In this document: one piece after another, positions 27,133-35,205 of the stretch | How positions within the stretch are numbered: the stretch's first letter is position 1 | Layout of the letters: each line of letters starts with the position of its first letter | Assembly: GCF_900102495.1 (NCBI RefSeq) | Contig: NZ_FMVQ01000002.1 | Location: 300,219-364,218 of the forward strand | Source: Nitrosospira sp. Nl5 | GTDB lineage: Bacteria > Pseudomonadota > Gammaproteobacteria > Burkholderiales > Nitrosomonadaceae | Length of the DNA: 64,000 bases | Direction: 5' to 3' | Program-made: the position numbers and the translations under genes | The notes under the pieces: generated by a model | The model's database searches: none | What the model saw: the letters and a program-made list of their open reading frames with translations, nothing else | Told to the model about the DNA's origin: nothing

Positions 27133-29517
27133 TTATGCTGATGGCTGCTGGAATTTGTGTTGAATATGCAAATGAATGAATTCTGCCGGGAAATTTGGCG
27201 CGAACTTGACCCAGACGTTCAAAATACCAAGCTGGATATCGGCAAGCGATGTTGTGAACTCATTACATTGAACGTCGTAGGCCTCGTCGGCGGTCGTGCC
27301 GCGGAATGCACCTTTTTCGTATAGCCCCTGCATGAACGATTTCCCCATCAACTCGATATTGGCCCAGGTGGTGGCATTGTTGTTCTGGAACACATAGCCA
27401 TCGAGCGCGCGCGTGACAGAATTCTTGATGAAATCAGTCGTCATGCGCACATTGATGTAGGCGAAATCACGGTTGCTGAAGGCGTCGTCGCCCGCCAATG
27501 TGCGGGCGCCCCAACACACGGCACCTGTCGACTTGATGCGTAACGCGTTGATAGCCCGCGGATTGATCACACCGTTATCGGCATTAGACATCGGATATTC
27601 CAAACCGGTGGCACCAATAAGTGGAGCTGAAAGACCTGCGGCCGCACGCCACACGCCAGAACGTGCAATGGTACCTGCAATCACACCGGCAATCGTTCCG
27701 CAAGGGTCGACATTTCTTTCACTTGCACCAATAGCCGTGGTAGTTCGTGGCCAGAACGTACACGAAACCTCGGGCACAATGCCGGTTTTGAAGTCGGCCA
27801 AATCGGCTATTATCTCATCGACATTCGACCAGGCATGGTTATCGCTGCGCGGATCCACTATCAGCAAAGCATTGCTATCGCGTGCCGCATTGCTTGCCGC
27901 CCCCCAAATCAGTGATCGGTCGTCATCGGTTTGGTTGTGGCCGCGGGTGAGGATCAGCATGTTGTAAATTTCGACTTGTCGCGACACTGTCTGGAAGATG
28001 TCGTTGTAATCATCCAATTGAGGCGCAATGCCATCAGACCCTGGCGTACCACCGTCCTGGCCAAGCGCACCACTTGGACGGTTTGCTGTGGCTCCGCCGA
28101 AGTAAGCTGCCACTGGCGCAGAGATATTGACCAGACCGGCCGCATTGGATGCGCCAACAGCACCATCAAGGCGGAACCCCTGGATTCGAACGCCGATGCG
28201 CGAGAATCGCCAGTGCGTTCCGATCGAAGCATTCATGGCAGCCACGAGACTGTCGAGATTTGCCTGAAGATTGGCAATTGACTGAGGTGTCGCCGGGTTG
28301 GCATCGTCCAGAAGACCCTCTGCGCCCTCCATTCCCCAAGCGATATCTGTGGCTGAACCACCGGTGGTGCCATCTGAAAAATCGAGGGTATAGGGTGGGA
28401 CTCCCGGGGCTCCCGGGACCAAGGTTAGTAAACCATGGATATTGGAGAGGTCGCCGCTGGCGGCAAACGGTTTTGTGTAGAATCCATTCATTGCGGGACG
28501 GAACTGCGAGTAGTACCCGGTTTCGAAACCTCCACGTGCTGCACCAAGACCCAACACACCGGTCGCATCATTACTGAGGGCAGGAAGGATACGGATCATT
28601 CGCGTCCCTTCAGTGCTGTTAACTGCGATGCGCAGGGCGACTGGGGTTCCAGGTGAGGTTCCATCGGTTCCATTACCCACAAGAGTGACATTCACCCGGG
28701 CGGACAGGCTTTGCGCGATCAGCGCATTATTAATGCGGGAGGCAATGCCAGCCAGCGTAGCCGTAGTATCACCGGGGGTGGTAATGCCAAGCCCAAGATT
28801 GACGTTGGCCTGATGGACGCCGTCGATCTCAACCACGATCGTCGGATCGGTAAGGGCATAGACCGTTGTCAGGAACGCATTTTCATCGTCAAAATAGATA
28901 CCGGATTGGCTGAACGCATCATTGTTGACGTTCGGTATGGGTAACACCGTCGCCGTCTCAACCTCGATGCTCACCAGCGCGGACGCTCCATTCACAACGT
29001 TCTCAATGTAGTTCGAGGAAGCCGGGTCCATCGAAAGGTTCGAGAAGATCTCTTCGTCTTCACGACCAAGTCGGCCTTGTGTATCAACCGTTTCACGATA
29101 GACCGTGAGGTTGAAGGTCAATTCCGGGTTGGCCGTGTTGTAGTCGACCACGGTCCGGATCATGTTGCCAAGAATACCTTCATCTCGTGCGGTTATCGTC
29201 AGCACGGGGCCCAAACCAAATTCGGTGCGTAAAGCAAGATTCGAAGGCACCGCATTTCGCGCGGATCGTATGACTACGGCATCGCTGCCGCCTGCGGTAA
29301 AGAATTGGCGCATCTGCACTGCTAATTCGCCATAGGACAGGTCTTCTCCGAAGCGCTCGGTGAATTGGTTGTAACTTCGAATACTTACCGGTTCGCCGAC
29401 CGGGCCCATTCTTGCCATACCTATAGCAAGAAGCCGGTTCGATACCGCGCCTCTCACTACACTCAGACCGGATGGATGTTCGAACGCTCTCACTCCCGGT
29501 GAAAATGCTAATGACAT
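27133..29517 (-). CDS. Contractile sheath protein (Afp2-type)
   Basis: 794 residues from the ATG at 29517, placed 7 bases behind GGAGGG; an in-frame TTG at 29532 overlaps that site and is rejected. N-terminus MSLAFSPGVRAFEHPSGL and the C-terminal end TSLADIQLGILNVWVKFAPN ... FIHLHIQHKFQ are typical of eCIS sheath proteins. It is far longer than Afp2-4 (about 350-450 residues), with an insertion of about 300 residues in the middle that probably decorates the outside. First gene of the operon, so likely the most abundant product. Only one sheath gene is present. Confidence 0.92.
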   Translation of the reverse strand: MSLAFSPGVRAFEHPSGLSVVRGAVSNRLLAIGMARMGPVGEPVSIRSYNQFTERFGEDLSYGELAVQMRQFFTAGGSDAVVIRSARNAVPSNLALRTEFGLGPVLTITARDEGILGNMIRTVVDYNTANPELTFNLTVYRETVDTQGRLGREDEEIFSNLSMDPASSNYIENVVNGASALVSIEVETATVLPIPNVNNDAFSQSGIYFDDENAFLTTVYALTDPTIVVEIDGVHQANVNLGLGITTPGDTTATLAGIASRINNALIAQSLSARVNVTLVGNGTDGTSPGTPVALRIAVNSTEGTRMIRILPALSNDATGVLGLGAARGGFETGYYSQFRPAMNGFYTKPFAASGDLSNIHGLLTLVPGAPGVPPYTLDFSDGTTGGSATDIAWGMEGAEGLLDDANPATPQSIANLQANLDSLVAAMNASIGTHWRFSRIGVRIQGFRLDGAVGASNAAGLVNISAPVAAYFGGATANRPSGALGQDGGTPGSDGIAPQLDDYNDIFQTVSRQVEIYNMLILTRGHNQTDDDRSLIWGAASNAARDSNALLIVDPRSDNHAWSNVDEIIADLADFKTGIVPEVSCTFWPRTTTAIGASERNVDPCGTIAGVIAGTIARSGVWRAAAGLSAPLIGATGLEYPMSNADNGVINPRAINALRIKSTGAVCWGARTLAGDDAFSNRDFAYINVRMTTDFIKNSVTRALDGYVFQNNNATTWANIELMGKSFMQGLYEKGAFRGTTADEAYDVQCNEFTTSLADIQLGILNVWVKFAPNFPAEFIHLHIQHKFQQPSA

Positions 29518-29575
29518 ATTTAAGCCCTCCAAAAATGAATTAAATCAATATCGTTAATATGTCCCAGAAAGATGC

Positions 29576-29604
29576 ATTAATCCGAATTTTCCAATTTACG
29601 TCAA
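29576..29604 (-). promoter_or_regulatory. Candidate sigma-70 promoter of the eCIS operon
   Basis: On the minus strand TTGACG (29604-29599) is followed after exactly 17 bases by ATTAAT (29581-29576). That matches the -35 box at 5 of 6 and the -10 box at 4 of 6 positions. A transcript would start near 29569, giving a leader of about 50 bases up to the sheath ATG. Sequence match only. Confidence 0.4.
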
Positions 29605-29915
29605 AACCGGCAAGAATTTAACGTACAAAATTGAAAAACTGTCATTCCCCCTCCTCACCTGTTCGTGTTGAACCGAGAACACTACCAGTATATTAAAGAG
29701 TTCTTCTTTACTAACGTTTCGGAGTTCATTCTACCGCAAGAACACCCTTGAAAGACTTGATTCACCTGGCTTCCAGCCTCAAGGTGGTGACATCAAGTTG
29801 CAGGGCTTGCACAAAGAAGCTTTGTACATGGTGATCGATTGCCTGCATGACTTGAGTGGCCCTATCCCCGAGCAGTATTTGCAATTAGATATAAGTAGAT
29901 TCACTATCTTACATC

Positions 29916-30015
29916 AGTAGTGTCCGGTTTATAGTTAAACCAGTAACGCATGCGCAAAGATCAAGCGCTAACGCGGGTTCTCAAGCAAATTATTTTGGGG
30001 CCGATTTGAAAACAA
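29916..30015 (+). repeat. ~95-base dispersed repeat, copy 1
   Basis: Resembles 32541-32634 in the same orientation. The last 39 bases (from GTTCTCAAGCAAAT) match at 34 positions by eye; the first part shares STCCGGTT and TTAAAMCAG blocks with small gaps. This copy lies ~400 bases upstream of the sheath gene; the other lies just upstream of a small peptide gene. Confidence 0.55.
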
Positions 30016-30219
30016 CAGCTTCATACCATACGGGTTGACGCGCTCCCAGATGGGTATACCCAAGCGGGTCACCATAATGAGACGCTTTTTTTGTCTCAAT
30101 AGGATTGTTTTGCTATTTCCGGTATGCCATTGTCTGAGGCTCTAAAAGCTAACGAGACGGATCTGAGGCAATGCTGGGCAACGTAACATTGGAATAACCC
30201 ATGTATTAAACGGACTTCA

Positions 30220-30248
30220 AAATTCCGAGGGTTCCGGCTTACAATCCC
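30220..30248 (+). repeat. 29-base repeat flanking the eCIS operon (right copy)
   Basis: Direct repeat of 1778-1806, 24 of 29 identical by eye, with the block GGTTCCGGCTTA unchanged. The two copies lie outside both ends of the injection-system operon. Confidence 0.4.
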
Positions 30249-30696
30249 TACTTGGGTTCATAGCTCGTCGTAGGCCACGTCTGCCGGAACTGCCCCCGCC
30301 TGCCGATCGGCAGTAAATCACTCCCAAAGTATCCTGTTCATGTCGCGCTCGGCGGAGACAACCGGCGATGCAGGATGTTCCCACCCCAGGTGCTGGAGTG
30401 CGCCACCTTCATGGTGCGTCGCTTTCCGAATGGAGAGGTTGAGTCCTCCGTTCGCCACAACGCATACTCACCCGGAATGAGGGGTCCGGCGCGCAGCCTA
30501 GACGCCGCGTGTAATCCTTGGCAGAAGACCGAATGTGCCTGGAAAGCCTGCCGACTTTGACGGCACCGACTGATTCAGATGGTAGCCGATGATACACTGC
30601 TGGTGCTACCCCATAAAAAGGGTAAAAAAATAAAGATTTGACTTATCTCAAGCCGTAGTCATTCAGTGATTCCTGGCTCGGCCCAAGCTATCATAA

Positions 30697-30713
30697 GTGC
30701 GGCAACGTACAGA
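30697..30713 (+). repeat. 17-base repeat upstream of outer-membrane gene (copy 1)
   Basis: GTGCGGCAACGTACAGA occurs here and, identical, at 37252-37268. Both copies precede plus-strand cell-envelope genes (234 and 119 bases before the start) and both are followed by ATTG and GCGTTYAT blocks. Possibly an operator or promoter part. Confidence 0.4.
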
Positions 30714-30930
30714 GAACAGGAATTGCAGCGTTCATACTCAGCCATATACAATAAGGGCGGCCCAAGCGGTTCCCCAGCAATCTGATAATGGCGACCCCTG
30801 CCCCGCAAAAGAGCCGGCAAGGTTGTAAGTCCTGAAAATGTGTAATAGACAGGAAATCCCCTGTCTATCTCCTTATTCCCTCAAAAACAATAAAGGCCCT
30901 CCATGAACCAAGGCCATAGGTCGTGAAGTC

Positions 30931-31710
30931 ATGGGCTTTTTCCTACGGCTTCGAAAGTACGCATGGACGCCCGGCCATATTCGCGGTCTTGCAAGCATGT
31001 CGGCTATCGTCGCCGGGCTTGGCTTCACGCACGATGCTTACAGTGAAAAAGGCGAGAGGGCGCCCGGCAGCCAAGGCAATAGACCCGAGCCCATGGTCTT
31101 CGACTTGGTTGACCCGCTCGGCGCGCCGAAAGGCAAACTCGAGGTCAATACTTTGCTGGATTATTCGCCGCGCTCAGGCCAGGTTGAATGGTCGCCGGAA
31201 GTTGAATATTCGTTCGCGAAAGGGCATGCGATCGAATTTGAGCTGCCGCTTGAGAATACAACGCGAAAAGAATATAAGGTTTCCTTACAAGGCACTTTTG
31301 GCCATTTGGCAAAAGGGCGGATGCTTCATGGCTGGCAGGCCATCGGCCGCCGGAAGATAGAGGAAAAAGTGTATGCGGCGGAACTCCTCTATTTAAACGA
31401 TTATCGATTTTCCAATCGGTGGAGCACGATGAATATGGTTGGCGCCAGGCATACCGCGCTCGGCAAATCCGGCGATATTATCGGCTTGATGAATAACAGC
31501 TTGTTTTACAGTTATTCGGAGCATTTTATACTCGGGGTCGAATTGAATACCGAAATCGGAAAGCATGACTGGCGTTATCGTTTAACCCCCCAAATTCAGT
31601 ACGTTGCCGGTAAAGGCGTATCAATCCAGCTGGGAGGGGGACCCTCACAATTGAATGAGACGAGCAAAACCGAATGGTTGCTTACCTCGCGCGTTATTTA
31701 TGATTTTTAG
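30931..31710 (+). CDS. Predicted outer-membrane beta-barrel protein
   Basis: 259 residues. An Arg/Lys-rich N-terminus followed by SMSAIVAGLGFTHDAYS suggests a signal sequence, and the mature part alternates polar and aromatic residues (YSYSEHFILGVELNTEI) and ends in the barrel-closing WLLTSRVIYDF with terminal Phe. No family is recognised. The start ATG at 30931 lacks a strong ribosome binding site. Convergent with the peptide locus that follows. Confidence 0.65.
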   Translation: MGFFLRLRKYAWTPGHIRGLASMSAIVAGLGFTHDAYSEKGERAPGSQGNRPEPMVFDLVDPLGAPKGKLEVNTLLDYSPRSGQVEWSPEVEYSFAKGHAIEFELPLENTTRKEYKVSLQGTFGHLAKGRMLHGWQAIGRRKIEEKVYAAELLYLNDYRFSNRWSTMNMVGARHTALGKSGDIIGLMNNSLFYSYSEHFILGVELNTEIGKHDWRYRLTPQIQYVAGKGVSIQLGGGPSQLNETSKTEWLLTSRVIYDF

Positions 31711-31779
31711 TTAGTGTTACCGGTTTAACATCTCGCCAGCGTCTTATCAGCGCTCCCTCGGCATGCACCTATCCCGCAT

Positions 31780-32100
31780 TCACCCCAACAGGCACAGCCG
31801 CATGCAAAACTGCTCCGAATTGCCCATATTCCTGCAACGGGTCCGGCAATCTGAATCGTCACCACCACCGTCCTCCACAGTCGGGCATTCAATTCTGCAT
31901 CGTTCAAAACTGACTCCATTTTCAAAAAATCTCTCGCATATGACTTGGCATGCAGATGGTTCAAGGGTCGGTCCAAATCTGATTCCGGCCAATGCCTGCA
32001 TTTGCAGTCCCTTCTCAAGGGAGCCGGAAACCGCGCGCATACGGTAGTTTCCACCCGTTTTATAAAGCGAGGCCTCCGCGGTGAAACTGGGCATATTCAT
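31780..32100 (-). CDS. Small peptide 1: shared N-terminal motif, four CX3C motifs
   Basis: 106 residues from ATG 32100, 8 bases after GGAGG; an upstream in-frame extension to 32217 has no such site. The start MNMPSFTAEASLYKTGG is shared with the next two genes upstream. The C-terminal part holds eight Cys in four CX3C motifs: CQVIC, 12 residues, CRIEC, 12 residues, CRTRC, 9 residues, CMRLC, ending in LLG. Pairs of CX3C motifs are typical of disulfide-linked helical hairpins. No signal peptide. With the peptidase and PatG-like gene in the same direction it is a candidate leader-plus-core precursor peptide. Confidence 0.7.
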   Translation of the reverse strand: MNMPSFTAEASLYKTGGNYRMRAVSGSLEKGLQMQALAGIRFGPTLEPSACQVICERFFENGVSFERCRIECPTVEDGGGDDSDCRTRCRNMGNSEQFCMRLCLLG

Positions 32101-32143
32101 TTTAATTGCCTCCGGAAATAATGGCTTCGATGATCTCACATGG

Positions 32144-32167
32144 CGGCATTTCGTTAAGGAAATGCCG
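32144..32167 (-). promoter_or_regulatory. Perfect 9-bp hairpin in the leader of small peptide 1
   Basis: CGGCATTTC, six-base loop, GAAATGCCG. It sits 44-67 bases upstream of the peptide 1 start and after the stop of peptide 2. There is no T-run behind it on the minus strand, so a processing or translational control element is more likely than a terminator. Confidence 0.4.
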
Positions 32168-32247
32168 ATCAAATAAATTTCCGCACGCACCGGGAGTGGC
32201 CTGCGAAGTTGCGGCAAACGAGTGTCGCAACGTTCAATTTGCCGTCT

Positions 32248-32508
32248 TTACTGGGCAAACAGGAGGCCACCGATTGTGAAGGGAGGAAGCCCGCCAAAGA
32301 AACGGCATACGAGTTCGCTTCCCCCATTCGCCCTGCATCTCAAGTACGCGCCCAGATCCGGGTCCGACTGAAAAGCCGACCGGAAACCAAATTGCGGCAT
32401 AACTCCTCCGATGCCGACTGAAGGAACTCCGCCGGAAGCGGCCCTTCCCCGGTATATGCCCATGGTTGGGCCAAGTGATGCCTCTGCATTAAACTGTGGG
32501 ATGTTCAT
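32248..32508 (-). CDS. Small peptide 2: shared N-terminal motif, Gly-rich tail
   Basis: 86 residues; ATG at 32508 after AGGAGG. The start MNIPQFNAEASL and the following YRGRAASG repeat the motif of peptide 1. The tail is Gly/Phe-rich with two Cys (YLRCRANGG, ELVCRFFGG) and ends hydrophobic (IGGLLFAQ). Different tail behind a common head is the expected layout of precursor peptides processed by one protease set. No known family is assigned. Confidence 0.65.
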   Translation of the reverse strand: MNIPQFNAEASLGPTMGIYRGRAASGGVPSVGIGGVMPQFGFRSAFQSDPDLGAYLRCRANGGSELVCRFFGGLPPFTIGGLLFAQ

Positions 32509-32540
32509 TTCAAAATCCTCCTGATTAAATATTCCAAAGC

Positions 32541-32634
32541 AGCAGTCTCCGGTTAAAACAGCAATGAATGCAAAGAGACCGAGCTCTGGCGTGAGTTCTC
32601 AAGCAAATAATTTTGATGCCGGTTTGAAATCAAA
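32541..32634 (+). repeat. ~95-base dispersed repeat, copy 2
   Basis: Counterpart of 29916-30015. It lies 33 bases upstream of the peptide 2 start (read on the minus strand). A further short repeat, TCCGGRAATAATGGYTTCG, occurs at 32112-32136 and 32667-32691, i.e. in two intergenic regions of the peptide genes, supporting origin by duplication. Confidence 0.5.
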
Positions 32635-32709
32635 AAATTGTTAGACTTTTAACCAGATACTACTGTCCGGGAATAATGGTTTCGGCGATCGTATAATGCA
32701 GATATTTCC

Positions 32710-32940
32710 TTAAACTTCACCTAATACTGCATGAATCACCCGCATGGCGCCTCCCGATGTACAGACACATATATCCGTCGCTGCATCGCATTCGCATGTC
32801 CAGTCCCGCAGCTTTATACGCTGGGGAATAACTGATCCTCTGCTCGGTGCATCAGTCGCGCCCGCTGCAAGATAATGGCAGTCGCTGGCGTGACGTAGTG
32901 CGGCATCAGCTGTAAATCCAGGTATATTCATGGTATTCAT
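32710..32940 (-). CDS. Small peptide 3: shared N-terminal motif, Cys cluster
   Basis: 76 residues; ATG at 32940 (MNTMNIPG; a second ATG at 32931 is possible) after AGGAG. MNIPGFTADAALRHAS matches the motif of the other two. The tail has WTCECDAATDICVC, four Cys in 13 residues, and ends RVIHAVLGEV. It is the first of the three behind the PatG-like gene, 47 bases downstream of its stop. Confidence 0.65.
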   Translation of the reverse strand: MNTMNIPGFTADAALRHASDCHYLAAGATDAPSRGSVIPQRIKLRDWTCECDAATDICVCTSGGAMRVIHAVLGEV

Positions 32941-32987
32941 TTCGCATCTCCTTTCAGTTCGTTGGGTTTGTGGGGATTCCGTTGGAT

Positions 32988-33938
32988 TTAGCGGTCGTAG
33001 TACGGAGACATCTTGGTGACGAGGAATGGAAATTCCTCAGTCACATCGACACGCACAAAGAACTTCTCGACGAAATCAGTGTTACGGTTGGTATAAGAGA
33101 AAATGACTTTAAGGATTTTCCGGGTGCTGCTCAGTGATGACGGGACGACTTCCACCCCGGTCATTGAATAATCGTCACCGTATTTCTCGGCCGCCTTGGT
33201 ATAAATGGCGGGATAACGCATGGCCAGGTAATTCAGTGCCCGGTGCTCATCTGTCGCTCCTGCGTTATCCGTCATTTGCATAATCCTGTCGAACAACTCC
33301 TCGGCTGCCGGGCCAAACTGCTTGTCATTAATTTTCTCCGGCTTCGGAATAGCCTTGATGAGTGCGTCGCGGCCGAAAGAGTAGATCTGGTCGAAGACCA
33401 CGATCGGCACCATTAATCCATTACACATCTGCGGGGGCGCGATAGGGCCGCGCAAACCGATGACGACATCAATGTCGCTGGGAGCAGGCGCAGGGCGAAT
33501 TGCATCCACCAGCAGGTCGGTATCCGCCGGATCGCGCGGCTGCAGGAGATAGGTTTCCAGGCCTTGTATGGTCAGCACCCAGCATAATTGGCGGACCAGG
33601 TAGCGGTTCTGCCGCTGGGACAGAACTGCATGAAAGGCTTGCTGGTCGGTTTTCCCGGTGGTTTCTGTCCGCCCGGTCGCCTGGGCAAATTCCTTTTCCG
33701 CCGCAAGGTTCGGGAAACGCGCCTCGACCCGGCCGATAGCATAGACAAACGAGATTGTTCCCATACCATTGGGACTCATCCCCTCGCCTCCTCCACAACT
33801 ACTACAGCTTCCCGCTCCAGCCTGCGGCGAAATTGCCATGTTTGAAGGAACCTCGGAATAAGGCATCGCTGCTCGCACGTCATTTACACTACTTGCCTGA
33901 TTAGACGATTGTTCGGTCGTTTCAATTTGTTCAGTCAT
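32988..33938 (-). CDS. Free-standing PatG/PatA C-terminal-like protein
   Basis: 316 residues from ATG 33938, preceded by GGGAGC; an ORF extension to 34034 has no site. After a low-complexity N-terminus with GSCSSCGGGEG (about 54-64) the conserved body begins at ISFVYAIGRVEARFPN and includes QRQNRYLVRQLCWVLTIQG, LETYLLQPRD, DIDVVIGLRGPIAPPQMC and VVFDQIYSF. This is the domain that follows the subtilisin domain in PatG-type cyanobactin proteases. The peptidase itself is encoded separately upstream (34294-35172). Its biochemical role is not settled; a part in recognising or cyclising a peptide substrate is inferred. Confidence 0.75.
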   Translation of the reverse strand: MTEQIETTEQSSNQASSVNDVRAAMPYSEVPSNMAISPQAGAGSCSSCGGGEGMSPNGMGTISFVYAIGRVEARFPNLAAEKEFAQATGRTETTGKTDQQAFHAVLSQRQNRYLVRQLCWVLTIQGLETYLLQPRDPADTDLLVDAIRPAPAPSDIDVVIGLRGPIAPPQMCNGLMVPIVVFDQIYSFGRDALIKAIPKPEKINDKQFGPAAEELFDRIMQMTDNAGATDEHRALNYLAMRYPAIYTKAAEKYGDDYSMTGVEVVPSSLSSTRKILKVIFSYTNRNTDFVEKFFVRVDVTEEFPFLVTKMSPYYDR

Positions 33939-34054
33939 ATTGTTGCTCCCTAAGTGTAAGGTTATTCGTTTTGCCCACTTCGTCCATTTCGTCCCATTTA
34001 GTTTGCTTGGCCTTTTTTTGCCGGCCCTTGCCATGCTATTCCAGCCGAACTTTC

Positions 34055-34297
34055 CTATCTTGACCGCCGGCCAGTGAAAGCCAGCCAGCGGTTGAGTTTG
34101 GCTGCCCGGCGTTCACAGCCTCCACAAGGCTTTATTCCGAGATAGGAGCTTGTTCGCTTAACCACGTCGCCAAGCCCGATCTCATCACCGGTGATAAATC
34201 CGGGCAGGCGCACCCGGTGGGGTTGTTCTCCTTTGCCTGGCGAGCTGTTCGTTTCGCTCATTTCCCCCGGTTCGTCTCTTTTCCTTGCCCTGGTCAT
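34055..34297 (-). CDS. Small protein with GLGDVVKR ... KPCGGCERRA motif
   Basis: 80 residues. Its ATG at 34297 overlaps the peptidase stop as ATGA, so the two are translationally coupled. The N-terminal 30 residues are polar. The C-terminal half reads LGDVVKRTSSYLGI, KPCGGCERRAAKLNRW, a motif I have met in small proteins of various contexts but to which I cannot attach a function. The Cys pair could bind metal or redox-cycle. It could be a fourth precursor, a substrate adaptor, or a zinc-binding accessory. Confidence 0.65.
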   Translation of the reverse strand: MTRARKRDEPGEMSETNSSPGKGEQPHRVRLPGFITGDEIGLGDVVKRTSSYLGIKPCGGCERRAAKLNRWLAFTGRRSR

Positions 34298-35172
34298 GCT
34301 ATTCGCCTCTTCGCATTCGATATCATCAGAATTTGGTAGGCGGCACTCGCGTCCAGCAGAGGAGGAACCACCGAGGCTCGTCGTGCCCCGGGGATAAGCG
34401 CGAGTTTGATCTGCGCCGCCGTCGCTGTGGGAAATTCCGACCACAGCAGCGCAATGGCACCGGTTACAAAAGGCACGGCAACGCTCGTGCCTCCGAGCGT
34501 AAGCGATTTGCCTTCCGAACCTAAACTGGTAATGTTGTCGCCCGGTGCGCTTAACCCCCGCATACCAATCGAACTGCCCAGGTTCGATTCGTTGCTCGGC
34601 CGGCCATTCAGGTCGCAGGCTACGACCGGAATGACCCAGGAATGGCGGGTAATGGCTGAGCTCCCCAGGGTGCCCTGATTGCCCGCTGCCGCGACAATCA
34701 ATACGCCGCGTTTGAGGGCCAGAGTGAGCACCTCTTCCAGCACGTGTTCGCCCCTGGTGGAAGGTTGTGCCAGGGCAAGACTGAGATTGATGACCCGTGC
34801 GCCTGCGTTGATGCATTGGAGGATTGCGGCTGCCAATTCCTGCGGTGTCGCGCTGGGCATGTGTTCGCGCCCCGAGGTTGTCTCGGTAAAAATTGGTCGT
34901 ATGAGGAGGGTACAGTTGGGGCAGATAGCAGGCGCGGTGGAATTCCGTTTTGCGGATAAGATCCCGGTGATAAAAGTTCCGTGAAGGCACGCCGTGCTAT
35001 TGGCCTGAGTACAGCCGGTGCCGTTATTGCCGGGAATCTCGCGCACATGTTCCGCCGCCAAGCCGGGATGCTGTATCGCAACAGGCCCATCAATCAGTCC
35101 GATCCTGACTTCAGGGATGCCGCTGGTGCGTTCCATCAAGGCAGGAAGCTTAACTAATTCCGTCGGAAGCAT
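34294..35172 (-). CDS. Subtilisin-like (S8) peptidase, PatA/PatG protease-type
   Basis: 292 residues; ATG at 35172 behind AAGGAA. Complete catalytic triad: Asp28 in RIGLIDGPV, His64 in CLHGTFITGIL, Ser230 in GGTSVAVPFVTG, with oxyanion Asn165 in AAAGNQG. No signal peptide or propeptide, so it acts in the cytoplasm, as do the maturation proteases of cyanobactins. Two Cys pairs (CTQ ... CLH; CPNC) near the active site are unusual. Neighbourhood with the PatG C-terminal-like protein and three motif-sharing peptides points to leader-peptide cleavage. Confidence 0.85.
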   Translation of the reverse strand: MLPTELVKLPALMERTSGIPEVRIGLIDGPVAIQHPGLAAEHVREIPGNNGTGCTQANSTACLHGTFITGILSAKRNSTAPAICPNCTLLIRPIFTETTSGREHMPSATPQELAAAILQCINAGARVINLSLALAQPSTRGEHVLEEVLTLALKRGVLIVAAAGNQGTLGSSAITRHSWVIPVVACDLNGRPSNESNLGSSIGMRGLSAPGDNITSLGSEGKSLTLGGTSVAVPFVTGAIALLWSEFPTATAAQIKLALIPGARRASVVPPLLDASAAYQILMISNAKRRIA

Positions 35173-35205
35173 AGCGCGTTATTCCTTGGGTCTCCCTGGC
35201 AGCTA

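Larger units (their letters stand above)
29605..30930. other. Long stretch without a convincing gene
   Basis: About 1.3 kb between the divergent eCIS operon and the outer-membrane protein gene. A plus-strand frame without a start codon (about 29690-29923, containing DSPGFQPQGG and YLQLDISRF) reads like a gene remnant but is not recognised. A small inverted repeat (TGAGAC ... GTCTCA) lies at 30078-30098. Repeat copies at 29916-30015 and 30220-30248 are listed separately. The rest shows nothing I can support. Confidence 0.5.

Noticed and set aside
2301..29517. Prophage or type VI secretion system
   Set aside because: No integrase, terminase, portal, capsid, holin or lysis gene, and no ClpV or TssJLM; the ATPase, DUF4255 and DUF4157 proteins identify an eCIS.
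30078..30098. Terminator hairpin
   Set aside because: Stem is only 6 bases (TGAGAC/GTCTCA) and the T-run is in the loop, not behind the stem.
30375..30597. Two overlapping short frames on opposite strands
   Set aside because: No start signals or motif; in decayed intergenic DNA.
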